Position numbers and translations under genes: made by a program. The notes beneath the pieces were generated by a model. It searched no databases, had not been told where the DNA came from, and was given only the letters and a program-made list of their open reading frames with translations. DNA of 64,000 nucleotides, from positions 186,001 to 250,000 of the forward strand of contig OZ024840.1 in the NCBI GenBank assembly GCA_964017145.1, read 5' to 3'. Source of the stretch: Agrocybe praecox (taxonomy: Eukaryota > Basidiomycota > Agaricomycetes > Agaricales > Agrocybaceae). This document shows, one piece after another, positions 32,201 through 41,371 of the stretch; position 1 is the first letter of the stretch, and each line of letters opens with the position of its first letter.

Positions 32201-33484
32201 TTTCTCTTCTTCGACCTGTAAGAATCCTGTTTCATTGATGTTTAGTTCCTTCATACGCTCTGAAGTTATTTTTAGAGTGGGCACAAATTCAGGTGGACAA
32301 ACAGGTAATTTGGGTAATGTGAGCAAGGGGTCATCTGAAATTTCCCTAGTTACTCGTAATTCGGGTGGGAATGATGTTGATACTGGGTGTATTTTTCGAT
32401 CAATTCGTTTGTAAGCAGTAAAGCTTAGTGGGTGACTTTCGCTTTTCTCGTCTGGTTCATATAAGTACTCATCATCATCTTCTAAAAATGCTCCTTCGTG
32501 AGAGATAGATATTTCTGGCATTGGGTCTATTTCGGCAAAGGCAGGCCGAGTTCGCAAGAAGCATGTTTTATAAATAACATTATTATTTTTAGAACTTGGG
32601 TCATCTGTTAGTGGTGTCGTTTTTCTGGTCATGATATTTTCTGTGTGCAGCGTAAGCACCTTGTTATTTTTCCAGTGTCGTACGGAAAAAGTTTCTTTAT
32701 TTATCCTATGTTTCGCGGGGAACATGATAAATTTTATGTTGCTAGTTCGGACAGCGTGTGAGAACTGATGTTTTGCCTTTGCGAGTTTCATGGATCGTTG
32801 CCTTGAGTGTTGATTATTACTACTTTGCTTGTATACGGATGAGCGAAGAATATAGTCCTTCTTGAAGCTGTTATGCAAGGGAGTGACCGCGGGGAACATG
32901 ATTGCGTTTTTCTTGAGGTTGGTTAAGTTGTCTGTGAATGATTCAGCTACAATAATTTCCGGGCCATTAGTTTTGATAGGTTGGTTAAGGATCCTGTACA
33001 TGTGTTTTGCGATTCTCGAATCAAAATTTGATTCTGGGAGGTACAAGACATTACAAGAAAATTTCGTATGTACAGTGTTAAATATAGGGATACCAGTACA
33101 GTTAGTTTTGAAGGCGGAAGCAATACATAAAGAAGTGTTGAGGAAGTTCAGATGGTTAGGTGGTCGATAGAGGTCGAAGTGTTGAAAAATGATGAAGCTG
33201 TGTGATGATTTTAATATATGTTTTTCGGTGGATAGATACCGACACATACCAGTAGTCTCGAGATCAAAAAAGAAGCATAGCAGCATCCTGATTTGCAAAG
33301 TATTCTTCGTCGTTTTCATCTTCCAGGTCGACGATGTCAAGGGGAGGAGCAATGACGTTGACGATATTTCCCATGACCACAGCCAGATCGAGCGCGTGAT
33401 AATAGGGCATAGCTGAAATGCGTAAAAGGTCCCCGGCGATCCCAAACAAACCTTCACGCAGAAAAAAATCGTAAGTTGCCACAA
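29267..33484 (-). CDS. Pol of the gypsy element: RT, RNase H, integrase
   Basis: The frame is open for 1,405 codons; the authentic start is uncertain because the first 220 bp overlap the Gag-protease ORF. RT lies at about residues 480-690 with the catalytic FIDD at about 620. RNase H is at about 780-900 (VVLSVDSSREAVGFILSQ). The integrase zinc finger H-x-H...C-x2-C is at about 1030-1065 (GHENLGHRGV, CHECQIRSL). The integrase core triad is visible: Asp in IYIDIMHM, Asp in VVTDNGPE, Glu in NGVVERGHF. A GPY/F-type module follows (RYLGPYEVDQVTIGGNYKL). The order RT-RNaseH-integrase is that of Ty3/gypsy. The frame is +1 relative to the upstream ORF, so expression needs frameshifting, reinitiation or splicing. 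Confidence 0.92.
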   Translation of the reverse strand: MWQLTIFFCVKVCLGSPGTFYAFQLCPIITRSIWLWSWEISSTSLLLPLTSSTWKMKTTKNTLQIRMLLCFFFDLETTGMCRYLSTEKHILKSSHSFIIFQHFDLYRPPNHLNFLNTSLCIASAFKTNCTGIPIFNTVHTKFSCNVLYLPESNFDSRIAKHMYRILNQPIKTNGPEIIVAESFTDNLTNLKKNAIMFPAVTPLHNSFKKDYILRSSVYKQSSNNQHSRQRSMKLAKAKHQFSHAVRTSNIKFIMFPAKHRINKETFSVRHWKNNKVLTLHTENIMTRKTTPLTDDPSSKNNNVIYKTCFLRTRPAFAEIDPMPEISISHEGAFLEDDDEYLYEPDEKSESHPLSFTAYKRIDRKIHPVSTSFPPELRVTREISDDPLLTLPKLPVCPPEFVPTLKITSERMKELNINETGFLQVEEEKLFKHIMVLNEEGIAFVDSERGTLKDEYFSPYIIPTVDHTPWECRNIPLPPGLMPKIIEVLKLKMDAGVYEQSQSSYRSRWFIVLKKNGKIRIVHDLQPLNKITIRDAGMLPIVDDFVEGFAGYQCYTVFDLFWGFDARKIHPKSRDLTAFMTPLGLLQITSLPTGFTNSPAEFQKCMVIILKDEIPNVANIFIDDLPIKGPRSQYLDLNGQPEVLTENPGIRRFIWEHAQDVHRVMHRIKFAGATFAANKTQICLPEVLIIGQTCSSKGRTPDEGKIVKITKWPTLKNPKEVRQFLGLCGTVRIWIPNYSQLVRPLTELYHKGKEFIWGDRQETAFKTIKTIITSAPALIPIDYTTEFPVVLSVDSSREAVGFILSQLDENGRKRPARYGSLPMSERESRYSQPKLELFGLYRALRHWRIYIIGVKILHVEVDAQYIKGMLNEPDLQPSAAINRWIQGILMFDFKLIHVPADKHKGPDALSRRPIAEDDTSEEEEDDSWLDNIALMTLLPDRKAPQIILKSVVQIFAARTKEESQLNNIYKFLSTLEAPKFDQLQAKRRFLTKATEFFIKNNKLYKRNGHRTPLTVIFTPEQKYSILKQGHENLGHRGVQTVYEVLRNKFFWPHMRADVHHHVKSCHECQIRSLKRLEVPLTISKPTQLFAKIYIDIMHMPLAKGYQYIVAAKDDLSGTSETEALRKANAQSLSNFFWNKIYCRYGAPIQVVTDNGPEVKKGFEALLKRMGIPQIKITPYNHHANGVVERGHFILREGIIKACQGDLSKWPDKLAEITFADRVTVSRVTGFSPFQLLHATDPILPLDLMEATFLVEDFRAGITTAELLALRSRQISKHPEDLARAAETLKSARFKSKEQFEKRFAKKLFQSKYKSGTLVLVRNTAIETSHDRKHKPRYLGPYEVDQVTIGGNYKLKELDGTSLKNTYAAKRILPYISRHHEFMTSHATRASIPDDTNSSGSDSDNVT

Positions 33485-36400
33485 AATACTTGACTTCGAA
33501 GGGTTCTATCATGTTCGAATGGTCGAAGTCAATGCTGGTGTTGTAGGTGCGATATTCCATGAGACTGCGTAATCCTTTCTCGAATCCGAGACTGTTGAGG
33601 AAGATTTCGATGTATTGAATCAATTGGTTGATTTGACGACGACACATGAGGAGGTAGTTCAGGTGATGAATCCAGGGGTTGGGATTCCCTCGTCCAATGG
33701 ACACGCCATTTAGGAGCATTATCGGCGTGGTATCGAAGATTTCTTCAAATTCGAGAGGGTAGGTGAGTAGACTCCAGTCGATGATTTCATCAGGCTTTGG
33801 AATCCGTCGATAGGAAGGCGAAGCCTGGATAGCAAGAAGTTCGTAGGTTGCTTGAGCCAAGGATTGAAGAGGTTCTTCAAAGACATGCCTCATCTTTGTT
33901 AATCGGAAAGCCTCTCTTCGCTGCAGAGAGCCCGAGTAGAAAAAATCGTCATGGTCGTCGTTCAGGTCCCGTGGTTCTGAAGGGTCAAAGTAAGTTTTAA
34001 GTCGAGGGAAGCGAGGAGGAGAAAGGTCATATATGTCGCCGTCCATATCTCGGTTATTGACAACCCACGAGACGGATGCGAGTTTCGTGATCTCTTCATC
34101 CGTGAAGACTCGGAATGGAGTCATACGTCTCAAGTAGGGTCCTTGGATGACGTGGATAGCTGTAGCGAGCATGGATTCCACCGCTGGGAACCTATAGATA
34201 GGCCTGCTCTTCGAGTCGTGACCCATTTCCCACTTTCGTCCCATGAGATCCTCAGAGAGAACGACCCCGTCTCGATAACGAGACGCTCCTTCCAAATGTT
34301 GCGCAAGTTGTTGAATGAAGTTGTTATAATGAAGAGGGAAGGGTCTAGAATCCGTTTGTCCAGCAACGTAAGGTGTGGGTAGCTCCATAAATGTTCCTTT
34401 TCCAGTAAGTTCAGTGTCCCCTGCGTACTCGAAATGCTCGCGAGCGTCGTGTACTTTGTCGTTGAGAAGCCGTACTTTATATATATGCGGAATTTCGGGG
34501 GGTGTAGACAGGGTGTATAGCGTGGTACCTGTCTCTGGTCGTTCGTATGGTCCGTAAGAGAGTATCCCCAGCTTGCCATTATGTCCCTTCATGTGGAAAT
34601 GGGGGAGTCGATCGTCAGCGAGCGCTAGGCTGTCGGAATCCGAGGTGGAGGACATGGGCGAGGTGGGCTCTAAGTCGTCAGGAAGGTTGGGACGCCTTTC
34701 CAAGGAAGCCAAATTGTTTAGTGAGAGTATTCGGTGCATGTAGGAGCTTGATGAACGTTCATAAGGTCGCAAAGGAGGCGTTGATTGGGATCGCGTAATG
34801 AAGTCCTCGTCACTAGAGCTGAAGTGAATGTGAATTAGTTTGGGCATAGATGAGTGGGTGGCTACTGACCGACGTGAGTCCGTAGAGATGGCGGAGGTTA
34901 CGCTTTTGTCTGAATCACTGGCCACCAAGTCCTCTTCGATGTCAGACCAGTTGATGTTGTCCGTTGGGATCGTATCTGGGGAAAGACCTAATTCTTCCTC
35001 GTCCATTTCTTCACGGATAAGTATGTCGGCGATCTTCATAAGTTTCTCCACATGTTGTAGACGGAATTGAGGCTGGTCGTTCTCGTTATGTTCGATTCCC
35101 TTCGCATCTTCCCTCATAACTCCTAGAGGGATCTCCCACTGTCTGACATAGTCCTTCCCCAAACGTAAGGTGGACCGTAAGTCGTCCACAAAGTCCATTT
35201 CTTCATCGGTGAGGCCTGTGATGAGTTCTTTGAAGCTGGTGGTAGGCATAATTTGAATGAATTCGATAGGGGCATTTGTAACGTCGTTATTACCAAAGAC
35301 AAAGTATCGGTGTCGTTTGTCGTACATGGTCGGTCGAGGAGTAAGGTAGATGTGATACCCATACGAAATCTCCGTGTCCGTTTCTTCCACAAGGAAGGGT
35401 CCATAGCCCAGCAATAAGGATGAATCGTATCGCTTCAGAGTTTGATGGCGATAGATGTCCGATGCTCGCGCCGTTAGTTGCGTCGAGCATGAAAGTAATG
35501 CTGATGAGTGCCTAATGTGGGGAGGAGGAACAGGTTGTGTTATCATAGAAGTGTGAAGAATATCGAATACGCACTGATCATCCTTCCCTGCCCACATCTG
35601 CGCCTTCCGGCGGTTAAAAGCCTCTTCCTCAGTCAACGGTCCTATTCGCCTCGGCGTTGTTGTGGTTCTTACGAAGTTCACGTGGAACTGCCTTGGTTCT
35701 GGTATGCCGTTCGTGTTCTTATCGGGGTCATTATTCTGAGCGTTATCTTCTCGCTGCTCTCCGCGTAGTTCTTGAATGACCTGTTGAACAACTTTGTGTA
35801 TACTATCCTCATCTTCAACAAGGATGGTCACGGAGGAGTATTGAGGTTCGATGGGTGGTATGGATAGAGAGGCATGTTTGGTGAGTAACGCGTGTGATGT
35901 CTGGGGATAGTACTGGACGGTGGGTGAAATGTCGGGTTGAAGAAGGCCGTTGATAATATTACTAAGTCCTGGCGGAACGGATTCCGGCCCCGGCAATAAC
36001 TGTTGCCGCGATTGTGTAAGCAAATCTATTTCGGCTGTTACCGGAACTGAGTTTCGTACCTGTATCGTAGGAGCCATAGGTCCTTCCCACCCTTCTATCG
36101 TTCGTGGATCCTGTAAGTACTTGCTGAAGTACTCCCATGCGTCTTGATTCTGGGGGCTTATGACGAACTGGAGGTAAGCATTTCCTTGAGTACTCAAAGT
36201 TTGATTTCCTTGAGCCGTGCTAAGTTGTATTCCATGCAGGGCGAATTCGCTATATGCATATCCAGATTGTTCGTCCTTTCCAACTCCCACCAGGTGCGCT
36301 CGGCTAGTCGTCAAGTCAAGAGGAACGTGGAACTCGGGCATTGCTGCCGATGCGCTTAGGCCTCGGGTTACGTGCCCAGCAGTGATCGCAGCAGCTGCAA

Positions 36401-39400
36401 ACTGCTCTGTGTTGCGGTTGATGACTCTGAGCTTGTACATGGTGCGAATTGGCTGAATATTGTTGGGTAGTAGATGTTGTGATTTCTGAGGTCTTTTCTC
36501 TGTGAGTACTGGCTCTTTTATTCTCTCTTCTTGGCTTACTGACGCCCGTTTTTCCTCTAGATTTTTGGGGAATTTTCCGCATGCAGGTTCCTCGTCGCTA
36601 TGCTGCCCAATTCCTGCTTTACCAATATGTCTTAATTTTGCAGGGATTTGTATGGTGCGTTTTAACTCCTGATGAAGGGTCTGGCTTATCCCTCCCTTCT
36701 TTCTTGCCACCATCTGTTCGTTGTTGCTCGTTGTTGCTTCCTTCATGTTAGCTTGCTCTCGAATATTTACTTTGACCTCTTTGGTCAATGTGAAGGACTG
36801 CGGAGGAACGGCAATTTCGCTGACAGAACCGTTCTTGCTCGTGGTGTCTATGGTTTCATTGGTACGTTGATACATCTCGACCATCATAGTTGCACTGATA
36901 TCTTTCCTTTTCAAACCTATCATTTGTTGTGCTCGGGCTTCAAGGTCTTCTTGAAGTTCGTTTGACAAGTTCAAACTGTGTCGTATCATTGACGATGGGT
37001 CTACTTTCTCATAGTAGGACTGAATGTTAGCTATCTCTTGGGGTAAGTGCTCTTCTTTGGGTGTTTCTGTGGTTATTCTAAAAACTTCTTCTAACTCCAG
37101 TATCTCTCCTTTGTAGTTGTATTTTTGTTTTTCTGTAGCCATAGTTATTGATCCGACTTGTTTGTAATTCTGATGAGCCTTATCTCTTATGGGTTCTTGA
37201 ATGACTTTGACTTCGAATTTGGGTTCAAAACTTGTTGCGTCTTTGAATATTAAGTAAGTTCCGTTTGATCGTTCATCAATCGTGATTCGGTTGCCTTTCT
37301 GCCATGGTCGCCCAAGCAACAACTCAAAAGGTAAGGAACTGGGTCCCACATAAATATTTGCGTGGGTAATAAGTCCACCACATTTCAGTGGTACTTGTGT
37401 TATCAATCCTTCTAGTTTTGATTCCCCTCCATTTGCATCTTGCATGTATGTTGCGAGCTGTAAATCAACTGGCAAGGAAAAATATGCCTCCGCTATTTCC
37501 TTATTGACCACATTAAGTTGAGATCCAGTGTCTATTACTGCTGTCAAAGGTCGTCCGTTGTATGTTAGATTGAGTTTAATTAAAAACTCTTCGTTTTTCT
37601 GCTCGATTTCCGGTACCAAGTGATTACTGAATACTGCTGAACCCAATGCTGCCACTTCTTGAATGATTTTGGTTGGATTCTTTACTTTCATCATTTCTTT
37701 CATGGTGCGACTAAGTTCAGGTGAAGATCCAATGAGGTATCGTACTGAAATAGGAATGCGAGTATCCAGAATTTCATTAACTATTTCTCGAGTGCTAATT
37801 TGTGAGGATATTTCAGATTGTCGAGGTGAAGGTTTAACTTTCTCCTCCTCAGTGAAGGTTTGTGACTCCAATTTTCTTTGTGAAGCTTTAGGTGCCTTGT
37901 CTTGAGTTTCGTTCTTCATGGTTATGTCCTCAGGAAATCGTACTTTCCTAGCATCAACAGGTATGGGGTCTTGTATATTGGTTCGGTCCATGGCTATTTT
38001 GGGTGCTTCTGGCTGTAGTGACTTGAGAGAAGGAGATTCTTCTTTGGATTTTCGTGGATGGTTTGAAGTTCTAGGAGGAGGCCATACTCCATCAAAGGTG
38101 CGTTTCGTAGGCTTGGTAGGTACATTCTGATTTTCTTTCCTAGTTTGTCTACTTTTCTTTACTCCTCGTTCCACTGGGTATGTAGCATAGGTTTGTTCCT
38201 CATCAGAGTCGCTGTCTGTTGTTGGAAGTTGTGCGAATAAGTTTAAATTCCGTTCACTTCTTTCGTATTGCTCCCAAGCAGGGACATATTCTTCATCATC
38301 AGAATAATCATCATAGAAATCATTCTCGTGTTGAATATAGAAGGATTGTACTTCACTTGCAAGGGTTGGTTCTGAAGGAGTTGCTAACGATAGGAAGTTC
38401 ACTTGATTAGCGGGTGCCCGATTTATGGTGTTGGACAATCGAAGTACTGTATCAGAGAGATTTTCGTCTTGACGACGATATAAAGGTTGCCCTCCATTCA
38501 TGTAGAATTTTCGAGTGTCCCTATCATAAGTAATCAGGCCTTGTTGAACATATCCCCTCATTTTAGGACATTCTCCTAGCCTATGGTTTGGATCAAAGCA
38601 TCCAAAACATCTGTAATCATTAGGCACCCGTGTTGTGGCAGCAGCCCTTTCTACATTGGATGGTGATCCTCCCAAGGGTATGTTGTTTGGGTAGGTTGTA
38701 GGTAATCGAAGAGGAGCATTACGAGAGTAGGCATCCGCAGGACTAGTGTAGGTTGTATTTGCAGGTGCCATATAGACTTCGGTCATGGGCTTTCTCATAA
38801 TACACTGGCTTGCTATGCCTAGTTTATCTAGCTGCATGACCTTGTAATAAGTGGGCCCGTATTTGGGATCACTGATAGACATAGAATTTAATTGGGTAAT
38901 TAATCCTTCTATTTCTTCAGGTGGTGCAATGATTTTTCGAGTTCTCTCATCTTCTGATTGACTAGCGCGCAATAGGGGTACAGCTTTTCCTCTCCTTTTG
39001 TCAGATTTTCGCTTCTTCTTATGACTAGAGCGTTTGCGTCGTTTTCTATATTCGGAGTCTGAATCTGAACTACTATCTTCCGATTCGGAGCTAGTTTCGA
39101 GTTCTGAATCTTCTGAGTCATCTTCTGAGTCAAAGATGGTACCTTGAAGCCATTTTGCTGAGAATTTTCCTCTTTTGAAGTATTCTTCTGCCACACGTGC
39201 TATTTTGTCGATTGGCCAGGGCTTTGTGGTATCAAAATCTGTGTTCTGTACGCGTAATCGTTCCTCCAAGTCCTTCTTTATCTTTTTAGGGACTCCAAAC
39301 AAGAAGTATCCATGATATTCGGTATCAGTTAGCTCGCTTCGATTTTTGAGGAAATTGGCCTGAGCTAAATATTCTCGGTAGTATTTCTTCCAGTTTCCCA

Positions 39401-40085
39401 TGGTCTTCATAGATCTATTTCTGGCTTCCTTGGTATATTCAATGATGTCTTTCCGAGTATATCGAGTTTCCTCTTTTTCGGCATCATAATATTTGAGGAT
39501 AGTGGCCTGCAATTGAACCCAGCTGGGTGTCTGAAATTCCGGTGTTGATTGGATGAAGTCTCTTACTTTTTCAGAACAATATTCTAAAATGCCCACACAT
39601 TTGTCACTGTCAGTCACCACATTGTGTAGTTCTATTAAGCGATTGTAATGTTTAATGAATCGGCTGACTTCTGAATATTTTCCTTTAAATGTCTCCGGAG
39701 ATCCTTTTACACCTCGTAGGGGTAGAGTCAGTAGTGGATTAGGGATAGTACGAATGGGAAGGGGAGATGAATTGTTAGGTGGTAAGGTTGTCATTGGAAT
39801 AGGTGTGTTGTTTTCTGTGCTTAAATCAATTATCATGGGAAAATCTAGAAGGTTACTGGTAGAGATGTGAGAATCTGAAGTGAAAGAGGAGTGAGTGAGC
39901 TCTGTTGAACTGACTGAATCTTCAATGCCAAGTGTAGTGAAAGATATAGCAGGGCTATAGGAATCAAAGGTATGTGAAGGAAATTCGTGAGTAGGAGTAG
40001 AAGGTTCGGATATGATTGAATCTATAAAGTCTTCTTCTTCGTCTGAGGAGATGTTGATGGGGTTCCTGTATTCTTCGGAAATCAT
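33264..40085 (-). CDS. Gag-protease with a long C-terminal extension, 2,273 aa (gypsy element)
   Basis: Start chosen at the first Met after the PBS. The retrotransposon Gag core lies at about residues 125-330 (GSPETFKGKYSEVSRFIKHY). A very basic Arg/Lys block is at about 345-375. A CCHC zinc knuckle is at about 490 (CFGCFDPNHRLGEC). A retropepsin-type aspartic protease is at about 835-940, with catalytic DTGSQLNVV near 853. From about residue 1000 to the end, some 1,270 residues match nothing I recognise. This part includes globular-looking stretches (KRYDSSLLLGYGPFLVEETD, YDFFLREGLFGIAGDLLRIS) separated by an acidic, Ser-rich linker. Gag-Pro polyproteins of this superfamily are usually well under half this length. 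The extension may be a captured host gene or an element-specific protein. Confidence 0.85.
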   Translation of the reverse strand: MISEEYRNPINISSDEEEDFIDSIISEPSTPTHEFPSHTFDSYSPAISFTTLGIEDSVSSTELTHSSFTSDSHISTSNLLDFPMIIDLSTENNTPIPMTTLPPNNSSPLPIRTIPNPLLTLPLRGVKGSPETFKGKYSEVSRFIKHYNRLIELHNVVTDSDKCVGILEYCSEKVRDFIQSTPEFQTPSWVQLQATILKYYDAEKEETRYTRKDIIEYTKEARNRSMKTMGNWKKYYREYLAQANFLKNRSELTDTEYHGYFLFGVPKKIKKDLEERLRVQNTDFDTTKPWPIDKIARVAEEYFKRGKFSAKWLQGTIFDSEDDSEDSELETSSESEDSSSDSDSEYRKRRKRSSHKKKRKSDKRRGKAVPLLRASQSEDERTRKIIAPPEEIEGLITQLNSMSISDPKYGPTYYKVMQLDKLGIASQCIMRKPMTEVYMAPANTTYTSPADAYSRNAPLRLPTTYPNNIPLGGSPSNVERAAATTRVPNDYRCFGCFDPNHRLGECPKMRGYVQQGLITYDRDTRKFYMNGGQPLYRRQDENLSDTVLRLSNTINRAPANQVNFLSLATPSEPTLASEVQSFYIQHENDFYDDYSDDEEYVPAWEQYERSERNLNLFAQLPTTDSDSDEEQTYATYPVERGVKKSRQTRKENQNVPTKPTKRTFDGVWPPPRTSNHPRKSKEESPSLKSLQPEAPKIAMDRTNIQDPIPVDARKVRFPEDITMKNETQDKAPKASQRKLESQTFTEEEKVKPSPRQSEISSQISTREIVNEILDTRIPISVRYLIGSSPELSRTMKEMMKVKNPTKIIQEVAALGSAVFSNHLVPEIEQKNEEFLIKLNLTYNGRPLTAVIDTGSQLNVVNKEIAEAYFSLPVDLQLATYMQDANGGESKLEGLITQVPLKCGGLITHANIYVGPSSLPFELLLGRPWQKGNRITIDERSNGTYLIFKDATSFEPKFEVKVIQEPIRDKAHQNYKQVGSITMATEKQKYNYKGEILELEEVFRITTETPKEEHLPQEIANIQSYYEKVDPSSMIRHSLNLSNELQEDLEARAQQMIGLKRKDISATMMVEMYQRTNETIDTTSKNGSVSEIAVPPQSFTLTKEVKVNIREQANMKEATTSNNEQMVARKKGGISQTLHQELKRTIQIPAKLRHIGKAGIGQHSDEEPACGKFPKNLEEKRASVSQEERIKEPVLTEKRPQKSQHLLPNNIQPIRTMYKLRVINRNTEQFAAAAITAGHVTRGLSASAAMPEFHVPLDLTTSRAHLVGVGKDEQSGYAYSEFALHGIQLSTAQGNQTLSTQGNAYLQFVISPQNQDAWEYFSKYLQDPRTIEGWEGPMAPTIQVRNSVPVTAEIDLLTQSRQQLLPGPESVPPGLSNIINGLLQPDISPTVQYYPQTSHALLTKHASLSIPPIEPQYSSVTILVEDEDSIHKVVQQVIQELRGEQREDNAQNNDPDKNTNGIPEPRQFHVNFVRTTTTPRRIGPLTEEEAFNRRKAQMWAGKDDQCVFDILHTSMITQPVPPPHIRHSSALLSCSTQLTARASDIYRHQTLKRYDSSLLLGYGPFLVEETDTEISYGYHIYLTPRPTMYDKRHRYFVFGNNDVTNAPIEFIQIMPTTSFKELITGLTDEEMDFVDDLRSTLRLGKDYVRQWEIPLGVMREDAKGIEHNENDQPQFRLQHVEKLMKIADILIREEMDEEELGLSPDTIPTDNINWSDIEEDLVASDSDKSVTSAISTDSRRSVATHSSMPKLIHIHFSSSDEDFITRSQSTPPLRPYERSSSSYMHRILSLNNLASLERRPNLPDDLEPTSPMSSTSDSDSLALADDRLPHFHMKGHNGKLGILSYGPYERPETGTTLYTLSTPPEIPHIYKVRLLNDKVHDAREHFEYAGDTELTGKGTFMELPTPYVAGQTDSRPFPLHYNNFIQQLAQHLEGASRYRDGVVLSEDLMGRKWEMGHDSKSRPIYRFPAVESMLATAIHVIQGPYLRRMTPFRVFTDEEITKLASVSWVVNNRDMDGDIYDLSPPRFPRLKTYFDPSEPRDLNDDHDDFFYSGSLQRREAFRLTKMRHVFEEPLQSLAQATYELLAIQASPSYRRIPKPDEIIDWSLLTYPLEFEEIFDTTPIMLLNGVSIGRGNPNPWIHHLNYLLMCRRQINQLIQYIEIFLNSLGFEKGLRSLMEYRTYNTSIDFDHSNMIEPFEVKYFVATYDFFLREGLFGIAGDLLRISAMPYYHALDLAVVMGNIVNVIAPPLDIVDLEDENDEEYFANQDAAMLLF

Positions 40086-40120
40086 ATACTATTCACAAAG
40101 CACAAAGTAAAATTTTACCA

Positions 40121-40138
40121 CCCTCGCGGTGGGCTCCA
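40121..40138 (-). other. Primer-binding site of the gypsy element
   Basis: On the minus strand, four bases inside the 5' LTR, the sequence starts TGGAGCCCACCGCGAGGG. This is complementary to a tRNA 3' end finishing in CCA. Which tRNA it is cannot be told from the window. Confidence 0.75.
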
Positions 40139-40142
40139 ATTA

Positions 40143-41367
40143 TGTCAACGTGAAAAAGGTTTTCACTTGGGTTTACCGGAACTGAGGTGTTCGGGATATT
40201 CCAATTGGTTCAACAGTAAAATTTACCGAGGTGCTGTAATGTGATGTAGTAAGATGATATGTGAGTAACTAAAAAGAAAGATATGAATGTGAGTAGAGTG
40301 CTGAGACTATAATAGAAATGAAAAGAAAATAGATCAAAATCTGGATGATAAAACTTATTGTAGCTTTATCACTCTTGACCTTACGTGCCTTAACCTAGTG
40401 ATACTCGAAGTATCTTTGTTATAATCAGAATCTGGATGATAAGGCTTATCGATGCTTATCACTTCTGAGTTATCGTTGATTGTTGACTATCAATCTTCTG
40501 TGCAAATCAGAATCTGGATGACAAGAATGCTTATCACTTCTGAGATGCGGTAATCGTTAAACGTACTTCTTCTTGGCAGAAATTCAGAATCTGGATGACA
40601 AGAATGCTTGTCACTTCTGGGGTATAGTAGACGTCGTAGGTATCTCTTCTTGGCAGAAAGTAGCTCGTGGCAGAAAGTAACTCGTGGCAGAAGGTAACTC
40701 TTGGCAGAAGGTAACTCTTGGCAGACAGTAGCTCGTGGCAGAAAGTAACTCGTGGCAGAAGGTAACTCTTGGCAGAAGGTAACTCTTGGCAGACAGTAGC
40801 TCGTGGCAGAAAGTAACTCGTGGCAGAAGGTAACTCGTGGGAGAAATCAGAATCAGAATCTGGATGTTAAGACTTATCGATGCTTAACACTTCTGAATTA
40901 CTTAGAGAATAATAGTACTTGAGAGTCTTATTGAAAGGAAGTTGTAAAGCAGTAAAGTTATGGGGAAAAAGGTAGAATGATTATTCTTCTTTCTAATCTA
41001 CTACATATTTATACTGTTTTTCTATCCTACATCATAGTTCATGTTTCATGTTTAATAAGTGTAAATCATAATGCCTTAGTAATACATTAGTAATGCATTA
41101 GTAATGGTATCCATAAGTGTTACTGATACGTGTTTTATATGGCTGTGTTACATGTTTCATAATGTTCCCGCGATTTATTAACCACGTGTTTCATATTTGT
41201 CACGTGTTTCATGTTCATCATGTGTTTCATAATGTGTGTCTATTTATAAGTTTATGTTGCCTTGGAAGCGATAGGCTCTATCTGAATATTTGGGCTTGGT
41301 GTATTCTTCCTTCTCAACAATCTTCTGTGATCATGTTTTTGACAACAAACAGGATCTAATGCTGACA
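40143..41367 (-). repeat. 5' LTR of the gypsy element
   Basis: 1,225 bp, apparently identical to 26813-28037. It carries the promoter, stem-loop repeats and tandem array for the element. The downstream TSD CCGT is at 41368-41371. Confidence 0.95.
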
Positions 41368-41371
41368 CCGT

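Larger units (their letters stand above)
26813..41367 (-). mobile_element. Complete Ty3/gypsy LTR retrotransposon, 14,555 bp
   Basis: LTRs lie at 26813-28037 and 40143-41367, with a 4-bp TSD CCGT. The coding strand is minus, so the 5' LTR is the right-hand one. Order: PBS, Gag-protease with a long extra C-terminus, RT-RNase H-integrase (Ty3 order), then a third ORF before the 3' LTR. All three ORFs are open. The element is inserted in the reverse transcriptase of the DIRS-like element. Identical-looking LTRs and open frames suggest a recent, possibly still active copy. It is considerably longer than a usual Ty3/gypsy element of 5-9 kb. Confidence 0.92.
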
